64,000 bases of DNA, taken from NCBI GenBank assembly GCA_036245805.1, contig BTRK01000001.1, positions 17,925,087 through 17,989,086 of the forward strand, written 5' to 3'. The number at the start of each line of letters is the position of its first letter. Position 1 is the stretch's first letter. Below, piece by piece: positions 12,259 to 22,200 of this stretch. A program made the translations under genes and the position numbers. The notes under the pieces were generated by a model. It was not told the origin of the DNA. It searched no databases and worked only from the letters and a program-made list of their open reading frames with translations. Source of the stretch: Pristionchus mayeri. Its lineage: Eukaryota > Nematoda > Chromadorea > Rhabditida > Neodiplogasteridae.

Positions 12259-15252
12259 ATGGATGACGATTTGATCGAGGAGAGGTAAGCATTCTGTTCA
12301 AATGTTCACGGTACTGTGAGTGTATTTACCTTTGATATTCAAATTAATTTTACAACCTTTTGCCGCCATTACTTTTTTGCGGACATCAACGTGGGGAAAA
12401 TATGACGCTTCGAAATTAATTATTTCATAATCTAGATACAATATTTACTATGGGTATTACACATCATCGATTTAGTATATCCCGTTCATTGTATTTGTTT
12501 GGTATACATTTCGACAATTAAAAAACAGGTTTTAATGTATATTAAATTTACATTTAAGTAGGATGGACAGAGAGACAGAGGCTGTAACTGCGTACGTCCA
12601 AGAGGGACTCGAACTACTTGAGGTTTATGCCCTTTCTTACAATTGAAATGTTTTTTACGATGATTCGAAAGTTTAAATTTCCAGAGTCGTATGAATAAGA
12701 TGACATTGGGTAGCGATAAAGAGGAGGAGAGAGAAACTGGAGAAGAGATAGCTGACTTCGATGATCATACTTTCGATGATGAATTGGAGAATACTTTCGA
12801 GGTTTGATAGAGACGACATTATTTTACGGTATTGCTAGAATTCGAAAGTCGACAGGTTCAGGATTGTTTCCCCATCATGACCATCCAGAAGACGCACAAT
12901 GAGAATGTCGTCGTGATCGATCAAATCGCAAATCTACCCGAGTACCCGAGGTAACATTTCTCGATACCGGTATCACGAGAGTTTTCAGTTTAGAAGGAAA
13001 ATATTCGAAATTGACACATGATTTATTTAGAAATTACATCTAACGATGATGTTTGTCTTAATTGGCTGTTCTATCATTTATGCCGCTCATGTTTTTCATT
13101 TTGATTTTGGAATGACGCCTTCCGTGTGAACCATGAAGCCAGAAAATAATATCCACTGAAATTTTGTTTGTACAACAGCGTTAATTTTAACAAAATTTCA
13201 CAGATCGTGTGCTCCTATGAGATGAATTTTAGGTCACTTCTTATTTTATGATTTTGAAGTCTGCATTTTTCAGCTGGAAATCGCTTCCATGGCCCGCACT
13301 CAAGCACATCCTCTCCTTCCTTCTCGTCAATAAAAGATGTGGAAATCTAGCGAATCTCTCTAAGGTATGCTTACCTTCTATCTTCTGTCATCTTTTGTCA
13401 ATGATTATTGGTAATTCGGGCAGACAATTTGTAGTGTTGATAATTCAAAGAGTAACTCATCTCACATGACCGGCGAGAGAGTGTGCAAAATGAGGCAGGT
13501 CAACACGAACATTATTAGGTTCAGTAACAGTATGAAATATATTTTGCTATTGTCTTTTGCATTAGTGGTGGTGAATCTTATTGCCACTTTCCTTTTTTTA
13601 AAGTTTTCAAACCATAGTTAGAAGTATCTTTCCTTATTCTCAGGTGTCCACTCACTTCTACAAGGGAGTTCACGAATTCCTTCGTACGGCCGGCAATCGC
13701 CCTGGGTTGAAAGCGGTTGAGCTACAGAAGACTGAGGTGAATTGTGAGAAATTCTTCGATAACTGGACCACCCCCTTCGAATATACCCCATTCATTACCT
13801 GCAATCTCTCCCTGATTTTCTGTCGCACAATCCCTTTACGATAGGGAGGGGATGAGAAATGATAGGGGAGGTTTCGGGGGTGGACCAACTATCCAAGAAG
13901 TGCCGAATTGTAAATAAAGTAAATAATTGCATGGTGCGAAAACATAGATATTGCGATGTTAGAAATCAACATTGGAGCAGCAAACTTTAATTTAATGAAT
14001 TCATTATATTTAAATCTTCTATATCTTATACAACAATCGCTCATTTGCAGAATGGTCTGCGCATGAGGATTTTGCTCTACCCAAACAATCTTCCGTTTTA
14101 CGACCTGACGAGGCTCGACTGGTCTCGGTTCGAGCGATCGATGGAATGCAAGATTCCCATTCTGCAAGTGATGCTGAGTGGAGCGGAGGACCCAGCAGTC
14201 GAACAGATAAGAACATTCTCAACCAGTTGCTGCGAAAACATTCGAATATTCTCATGCGAGAAAATACCTGCGCATATCTGAATATGGGGATAGTTCAAAG
14301 TTGTTTCGATATGCAAAGGGTCGAGATTTGAGGGTCTTGACTCCATTTCAAACTACTACGAAATATTCGCAGGTATTCGATCTGCTCTCTGCACCAATTC
14401 GACGCATTGATATCGAAGGAAATGATTGTCTCCTCTCTTCGGATGATCTCTCGCTTTGTGCTAAACTATTGGAGCAGGCCTCGCGCATTTCTTATGCATA
14501 CATCTGGGATGTGATTCTGAACGACAACACCGCGTAAGACAATCTCTCCATGTTAGAGTTTTCGATTAGGCAGTCGAATCTCATAAGACTGCATACTCTT
14601 TCAATATGAGAATATTAACACTATTTTCCATGCAGTTTCTTCCATGTAATAACTTTAAAGTAATTTCTTCTTTAGTCCCTCCATCATTTCCATTGCTTCC
14701 CGCACTATCGTCGAGTTCCTCTTCGCTTTTCCTGGGCAGGAACATCCAGAGGTCCCCGATCCCGGTGGGTGATATTGCCACTAGTAAATAAGGAGCCACC
14801 GCATTAAATTTTACTTTCGAAGTTTGAATAATTAGCCCAAGTAATTCAATTCAATTCACTGTGATATGAAGAAAAAGAGGCAAGTAATCACTCTTGTTTT
14901 CAGCAGCCTTCTTCAATCTGCTTGCATGCTCACATGTCTCTATCCAGGACTGGCATAGTTACGACGGCGATGCCATTGTCCTCTTCTGCGGTCTCCCTCA
15001 TTCATTCTGGGAGGTATTCATAAATGAGGTAAATACTAAAATAACAGTGTTGAAATTTCATCCATTAGAATGATTTCAAAATAAATTTATTGGTATTTTT
15101 TTCAGAAGCTCAAGAGTGGTTCGATTGAATACTTCAAGGTCACGAGGGTTAATGAGGATGATGAGGAGATTATTGAGAAGATAACCGAAGCGCCAATCAC
15201 TTTGCCTGATTGGATCGATGCGTTGGAATGGGTGAAGGTTGGGGCGAAGTAA
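12259..15252 (+). CDS. Divergent F-box-type protein with acidic N-terminus
   Basis: Eleven exons join in frame to 373 residues: 12259-12284, 12562-12622, 12685-12801, 12856-12950, 13274-13364, 13644-13736, 14051-14167, 14373-14533, 14676-14764, 14904-15028, 15106-15252 (TAA). Residues about 60-75 are acidic (EEERETGEEIADFDD). Exon 13274-13364 reads SWKSLPWPALKHILSFLLVN, an F-box-like helix but without the conserved KDRL.ARVNK block. Downstream parts (CKIPILQ, RRIDIEGNDCLL, LPHSFWEVFINEKL, TLPDWIDALEWVKVGAK) are unknown. The acidic exon resembles that of the PARP-like gene (both run ...FDDH.F.). It has a different exon plan from the other array members. A role as an SCF adaptor is inference. 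The donor at 14168 is imperfect, since the frame stays open beyond it. Confidence 0.7.
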
Positions 15253-15841
15253 AATGTAGTTTCATAAGCAGTCACAGTGTGATCACTGATAGTTCGTAAT
15301 GACATCACTTATCGATCACTGCCTCTCCCCTCTGCCCTCTCCGGTGGTATCGGTTTTTCTGCGATGCCGCTTCCCTGTTGCATATCTCGTTTGTTTTTTC
15401 ACTGGATAATATGTTTTGTTGTTTTCCCACCGAAGTTGTTCTGAGTTTTGATAAATCATGAAAAATTTAATGACGAGTATTCCCTATTTGGAAAGGTTTC
15501 GTATCCTTCGCGATATATATATTTATCTACGCTCGGCGGCGCAACGAAAGACGAATAATTACTTATGTGTTATGATACAAGAGAGTTGACTCTCCTCACA
15601 CTGAGGTCGAATATGATAGGAAGGGGGGAATGGGGGGGGAAGGAGGTGCAATCGTAAAATGCGAAGATCCAATCGGCTGGTCTCATCTGTCTTCGTCTGT
15701 TCTGATGGGGAGTTTTATCGAGGAGGAGGCACTCGAGGTAGACCAGGTAGACTCTGCTCCGAGATCCAGCGTCAGGGGATCTCTAAAGGGGGGAGGGGGT
15801 GAGAATGAAGGAATGTGGTAAGGTAGTGGAAGGAGGGAATA
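15253..15841. other. Spacer with purine-rich stretch next to LINE fragment
   Basis: About 590 bases after the TAA of the divergent F-box gene. From 15615 onward the plus strand is rich in GGGAGG runs and is probably the 3' untranslated tail of the adjoining minus-strand LINE fragment. I see nothing else. Confidence 0.4.
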
Positions 15842-16487
15842 CTATTGGAAAATATATTTCCGAAAATCAAATTCTAGAGTTATCAATCTCTTATTGAAGA
15901 CAGGGATGCTGGGGGATGACAATACATGGGTGGGGAGAGCGTTTAAAATCCTAGCAACTCTACGAGAAAAACAATGATATCGAGGTGTGGATCTGGTTTT
16001 CTCAATATAGATTCCAAAGTTGTTGGTCCTTTCTCTTAGGGGAGCAAACAGGAAAAATTTACTTCTATCGAGTATGGTGTCTCCATACATGATCCTACGG
16101 GCCAGGACTAGATCATAAGTGACTCTCCTCTCAAAAAGCGCTTGAAGACCGAGGAAGGACAGACGTTGAGAGTAGGAGGGAAGACCAAGAGGATATGATG
16201 GAGATGGAAAGCATCTATAGTATAGAATACGAGTGAATTTCTCTTGTATTTTCTCAAGCTTCTGACTCTGTTTCTTGATATGAGGGTTCCAGAAGGGGCA
16301 AGCGAATTCAATGTGAGGGAGAACATATGTTTTAAAGCATTTGATAAGGATAGTGGGATCATTAACGGATACAGCACGAAGCATAATATGCATGACAGTG
16401 GTGGCTTTTTTTACACGATCATCAATACTGGCAGAGTTATTTAGGGTGGGCAGTACTTGGACGCCGAGATCGCGTTGTTGAGGGACT
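15842..16487 (-). mobile_element. Non-LTR retrotransposon (LINE) fragment, C-terminal part of reverse transcriptase
   Basis: Read on the minus strand, the open stretch starts near 16487 and stops at 15842. It begins QQRDLGVQVLP and NNSASIDDRVKKA, then KTYVLPHIEFACPFWNPH, KIQEKFTRILYYRC and, near the end, CFSRRVARILNALP. This is the typical post-catalytic thumb region of Jockey/CR1-type LINE reverse transcriptases (DLGV, Y..P..E.....W.P, E..Q..FTR). The catalytic palm is missing, so it is a 5'-truncated dead copy. The short tandem repeat at 16491-16620 abuts its 5' end. Confidence 0.8.
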
Positions 16488-16490
16488 TGC

Positions 16491-16620
16491 TATATATGTA
16501 CTGCAACGGAACGATAGCTTCATTATTTTTTGTTCAGTCATTAAATATATATGTACTTGATATATATGTACTGCAACGGAACGATAGCTTCATTATTTTT
16601 TGTTCAGTCATTAAATATAT
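16491..16620 (+). repeat. Tandem duplication, 60 identical bases at a 70-base spacing
   Basis: 16491-16550 and 16561-16620 are identical over 60 bases (start TATATATGTACTGCAACGGA, include GTTCAGTCATTAAATATAT). They are separated by ATGTACTTGA. It lies between the truncated LINE and the promoter of paralogue C. Confidence 0.9.
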
Positions 16621-16668
16621 TAGTAGATGTCAAGGCATCTAATTCATAAATAATGAATCCCATTTTGG

Positions 16669-18643
16669 ATGTCTTCCAACAGTCAGAATTCATCCGCTTC
16701 ATCGATCAAATACCATCGTGAAGTCGACCGAGAAGGCAGTGACTTCGTGAGTATTTTATTTTTATACAAATTTTTAATTCGAACAAAGCGATTTGACTCA
16801 ATTTGAATGCTTATTTTTATTCATAGCTTTTCCAGTTTAACATCCTCGGCCTTCCTAACGAATTAATCTCTAAAATCTTCACGCGCCTCCTTCCTAAAGA
16901 TCGTCTGAGAGCTCGAGTGAACAAGAGACTCTTTAAAGTTGATCTAGAGACGAAATATTTGATCAAGAAAATGATGATCGGAGAGGTTAGTGAAAAAATG
17001 AAATGGGAGTCCAGCTTCAGTTGTATGCAGAAAATTCATGATAGACCATAAGAGGTGTCTTTAGTGCTTAAGTTCGTTCTTTAGTCTTTCAAAGTTTCGC
17101 CATTCGCTCCCGTTAAGAAGACCGGTGAATATCCTTGGCCGTGAGTTATTCCCATCTTTTTGAGTCACCCTATCGTTGTTCAGTTGTGACCTACTCGTAT
17201 TCTTCGAGGGCCAATCATATTCTCCTAACTTCATCGGTAGAATCGCTAAGAATTCTTCTATCGAGTATCTCAAAATTTATGTGAGTTTGTTTGGGCTTCT
17301 TTAAAACAATGATTTGTAACCATTGCAGCTGTCCGGTGATTATGCTTTTCATCGTGAAGTCTACAAGTTAATCAATATTCTCGATGTGAAAATGTTGGAT
17401 CTCAGATTTCCGGTATATATGTGGGATTAATTGGTAATATCCCTTAACGTTATAACATGAAACTTCCATTAATGATGGGATTTTAATTAGTCATGAAAAT
17501 TCATGGCGGGATCTAATTGAAAGTACGAAGCTTCCGGCAGGGTTCCCCCTGGGAATTATGAATTGAAATGATAGTAGACAGGACATGGCATGTACAGGAC
17601 GAACACTTCGAAAGGGAAATCATCGTTGACTCTTTCTTTCTCGACGTTGCGAAGAGAATCGAAGTTGCAACAATCGATAAATGCTTGAATATCACAGCAG
17701 AAGTATTCCATCAAGTATACAAGGTGAGATTACTTGTACAATTATTCAAAAACGATGTTGATTCCTTTTTCATCACATTATCAACAACGGAAGCTTGAAG
17801 GGCATGATCGACGGATCTTGCAAACTTCGCAATTTCCATACATACGAAGTCAACAAACATCAATGCAATTTGTTCCTTCAACTCATTGGAATTTCATTCG
17901 CTGACGCAAAATTTCGCTCCAACAGAGACATCGAGGTACTTTCTAAATATCCAAAGACGAGCTAGAATGGGTGGGAGAGAGTAGTTCCGTTTCACAAGGG
18001 TACATTATTATTGTTATTTCGACATGCACAACACTATTGCTCTCAGTGGTCAGAAAGACCAGGGAATATTCGAAATAACTAGAGCACATATGTTGCCAAT
18101 GAGAGTGGCCTCATATTTCTAAAGATTAAAGTTACCCAACACCAAAATGCCTTTCTATATTATTTAAGAATGTACTAGAACGGGTTCTAATCAGTTAAAC
18201 TGGAATAATGCAAATAATAGAAAATCAATATTTGCAACAACGTAGAGCCGCAAAGTTTCAGTCTGAGTTGCCTGATCATGCCCGCTCTCTCTCTCTCTTT
18301 TACACACTCTCTCGCTCGTTTTGTCGTGATCAGGACACTCCCGCCAGTTCAAATTATTTTCACGGGTGTTGGGAAACTTTAAAGAGTTCACACCTCTACA
18401 TGTTCATTGCAGGTTTATGGGTTCGGATTCCAGTGCAACTCCCACTATATCTATTCGTCAACTAATCCCATTCATTTCCGTATTTTCGATGGAAAATTCG
18501 AAATCTTCCTCAATAATTTCGTGTTCGATGGGATCGAAGGAGAATTCGGATTCGTCCTTCACGAGACTGAAGAATCTCTCTGGGAAGCGAAGAAGCCTGA
18601 GAGATACTCTGGATACAAGAAATACGATGTGTTCAAGATTTAA
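16669..18643 (+). CDS. F-box protein, paralogue C of the array
   Basis: Eight exons, 318 residues: 16669-16746, 16836-16985, 17085-17140, 17184-17280, 17329-17412, 17598-17723, 17801-17935, 18413-18643 (TAA). The F-box in exon 2 reads LGLPNELISKIFTRLLPKD, RLRARVNKRLFKVD. Exons 6-8 (REIIVDSFFLDVAKRIEVA, GMIDGSCKLRNFH, WEAKKPERYSGYKKYDVFKI) are near copies of paralogue B, as is the 3' flank. This points to recent duplication or gene conversion. The last intron (17936-18412) is about 340 bases longer than in B and contains a TTAA-bounded MITE that B lacks. It is presumed to be an SCF substrate adaptor. Only exon 3 differs strongly from B (SFKVSPFAPVKKTGEYPWP). Confidence 0.88.
18126..18382. mobile_element. 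TTAA-bounded MITE in last intron of paralogue C
   Basis: The left end TTAAAGTTACCCAACACC is mirrored by GGTGTTGGGAAACTTTAA. TTAA at both ends is the target duplication typical of piggyBac-type elements. The interior carries a CT-rich core with TTTTACACACTCTCTCGC. Related copies are at 18902-19137, 25642-25792, 30983-31222 and 58297-58453. Confidence 0.85.
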
Positions 18644-18901
18644 AGCTCGTGTTACATTTTCATTGTTGTAAATATGCGTTTCACTTTTTTCAATTCTAAT
18701 TAAAATTCACCGACTCCACCCTTGTTTCGTGAGAAGAATCGCTTTGCTAACATCCGAAGTTGCTGTTATATCTTTGAACTCACCTACAATAAATAATTTT
18801 GTTAGTAAATTTGGCAAATGACGAAAATGAGGTTTCATTTCCTTCGAGATATCCATATTTATAGGATTTTCTGGCATTTTCATAATGTCCGAGTTTGTTC
18901 T

Positions 18902-19137
18902 TTAAAGTTACCGGACGAGGACGAAACCCTGATCTGACCCTGATCTCGTCGCGTGTACGAGAGAGTATGCAAAAGTGAGAGAGCGCGGGATTACGCTGAT
19001 CATTTCAGGCTTTCCCTTGAGGCTATTATTGATTTTTAGCATTTTTTGTATATTCATTCTCTACTAATTCAGCCATCGGCTATTCGATGGAGGACAAAAA
19101 ATAGGGGGTCAATTTCGTCCTCGTCCGGTAACTTTAA
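18902..19137. mobile_element. TTAA-bounded MITE, CCGGACGAGGACGAAA subfamily
   Basis: The 25-base termini TTAAAGTTACCGGACGAGGA.. and ..CGTCCTCGTCCGGTAACTTTAA are near-perfect inverted repeats. The interior contains GAGAGAGTATGCAAAAGTGA and GAGAGCGCGGG. The only similar copy in this window is at 30983-31222, in the opposite orientation and more decayed. It lies just upstream of the PARP-like gene. Confidence 0.88.
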
Positions 19138-19203
19138 TGTTTATATCTCAGAATGTCTCTTTACTTACCATCTTAGAATAAACTGAAGGGTTCATATTTC
19201 AGG

Positions 19204-22200
19204 ATGACTCCTCCATCGTATAAGAAAGCCAAGAGAGATGGAGATACTCCTTCTCTCGCGGGTCTCCCGGCGAATCCAACTGGCAAAGTTGTGGAAGTAA
19301 GAGTGTGGAATTTGTAATCCTCTGTATGGCTTTGTTTCTCTGGAAGATTAAATTTTTGAGCAAGTGTATCATGAGAGAAATACTGGGAAACCGGATTGAG
19401 TTTTTTAATGTATCAAATCTCTTACCAATCTCTATTCTTTGCTTATCCAAGTATGTGTACCAAGTATGATTAAAACAGCCCAAAAATATGCGTCTTGTAA
19501 AGAAGTTCTGTACCTTCACCAGTTTTTTTTTAAGTTGAATGATTTTATCACACGTATCGCGAGTGAGTGAACGTGTGCGGGAACATTTTGAAAATATTTG
19601 TGGCAGATCTGACTCATATTATTATGGTATAATGCTTAAGACATGAGATTTCGAAAAATGTTGGTCATGGGCCCCAAAGCCGGCTTTTAGGAATTTTCCG
19701 GTTTTGCACCTGGCTATACTGAATATAAGCTCCCAGAAGAGCTAGAGAGATGGTATTGAGCTCAAAATGTGCGGGAAAATATTTCCAGAAACTTTCCTGT
19801 TGAACACAATACGATTGGGCAACAATTAAAAATCATACAAATAAAAAACCGTTTTTAGATCCAAATTAAAAATCTTTTCTATGTCAAGCTGAGGAGCGCA
19901 GTAGATTTTTAATGCAGATTAAGAAACAACAAGTCCTAATGTACGAAAGAAAAATATAACAACCGAATTCGAAGTGACTCCAAATCGGCAATTTAAGTTT
20001 ACAAGTTTTCAACTTCCGATTTTTGTTTCTATGGACATCCATTCAAAGTGGAAATAAGAATAGGTGCCACCCTCAATACATACTGTCATTATTGGCTTAC
20101 CAAAGCTTTCCTTCTCCATGATTGATGTGCTCAAACTTTCAATTCCAGAGAGTACGATTCGGAATATATTTCGATTTTGACTTAATTTGCATGAACTATT
20201 GCATCCTTTAATCATTAAAAATCATTTTGTAAGCAAAAATAATGAAAAATCTTGAAATAGTCGCAATGTTCCCTACAATTCGAAAAATGACAATTTCGAA
20301 GATATGAATTTTCGAATTGTTTTTAAGAGCATCCAAAACTCAATATGGTGCGAGTATTTTACTCTTCCTGGCCAATAATCATTTTTAGTCATCGAAACAC
20401 GCAATAGTTCATGCAAATTAAGTCAAAATCGAAATATATTCCGAATCTTACTCTCTGGAATTGTAAGTTTGAGCACATCAATCATGGAGAAGGCAAGCTT
20501 TGGTAAGCCAATAATGACAGTATGTATTGAGGGTGGCACCTATTCGTATTTCCACTTTGAATGGATGTCCATAGAAACAAAAATCGGAAGTTGAAAACTT
20601 GTAAACTTGGCAATTTAGGAGGTTGAAAAAATCGAATTTTTCAGTTTGGAAATTTCGCGTTTTTGAACGTCATCCAACTTATCTAGCCAGAAAACGCAAA
20701 ATAATGCTAAATGTGGCATATTTGCATTTGACATTTCCGATTTATCATTTTATGTAGATTCTGCAACCACATAGTTGCGACTTTGATCGAAAATTGCCGA
20801 TTTGGAGTCACTTCGAATTCGCTTGTTATATTTTTCTTTCGTACATCAGGACTTGTTGTTTCTTAATCTGCATTAAAAATCTACTGCGCTCCTCAGCTTG
20901 ACATAGAAAAGATTTTTAATTTGGATCTAAAAACGGTTTTTTATTTGTATGATTTTTAATTGTTGCCCAATCGTATTGTGTTCAACGGGAAAGTTTCTGG
21001 AAATATTTTCCCGCACATTTTGAGCTCAATAACATCTCTCTAGCTCTTCTGGGAGCTTATATTCAGTATAGCCAGGTGCAAAACCGGAAAATTCCTAAAA
21101 GCCGGCTCTGGAACCCATGACCCAGATTTTTCGAAATATTATGTCTTAAGCATTCTACGATTATAATATGAGTCAGATCTGCCACAACTTTTTTCAAAAT
21201 GTTCCCGACGGTGTCAATTTTCATCCACTGACTCGTGATACACGTGTTATAATAAAAGAAATTAATTTCCAGAGTCTTGTTGATACGATAACGCTAAGTA
21301 GTGATGAAGAGGAGAAGGGAGAGAAGGAAGGAGAGAGTGGAGACGAATCATTCGATGATCATGCTTTCGAGGTGAGAAAGACGATTTTTTTAAAATTTAA
21401 TGAGTGGGTGAATCATTTTAGAGCTACATAGAGGATGAATTTATAGCGTCCCAAATGCATTATTGAGGTCAAAAGCAAAGAGTTCTAAAATGATATGCCC
21501 TATGACTGAGTCTTCCACTAATTTCAAGATCGAAATCGTATAGATGATTCTTATATGCAATGTCTTTACGTATTCTTGCACTATGCACTACCATCCATTC
21601 TTAAGGAGGCATCGGAGCACGAATTCCTCAAGTTGGATGTGAAGATGGCCGCCGAGCAGAATCCAGAACTAGAGAGGGAAATCTGCATTCCCAGTGTTCG
21701 GATTGAGGTGAGGAATGCAAAGAAAACGATTAAAGTAGGTAAACAACTGGATGAATATTTCAGCTAAAATGATATTTGAGACATAATTAATGATTTAATT
21801 ATTCACAGCCTTCTGTGTCGGGAACTGAAGAGATGTGCAGGGTCGTGCTGACTCTCACTGTGACTACTCTATCCGTAAGAGTTATATCTTTATCAGACAT
21901 GAATAATAATAAAATAATCTTTTTTTAATTATAATTTATTTGGACTTATATAGAAGACGATTCAGGATAACCTTCGTCTTCTTTGGGGACTGGGCACTGC
22001 TGAGACGGTATCTGTGATTTTGGAAGAGATACATAAGGAGAAATATCGCGAATACGATTGTGAGTTAATTTTCGCGGAACACACACAATAAATTTCTGAC
22101 GGAACTTCATTTTTCTTGTCCTTATTTAATATTTATATTTTTTTCCAGATCGTCCCATCGTCTTGGCTCGTATGGATCGAGAAAGGCCCTCGAGGTTTCC

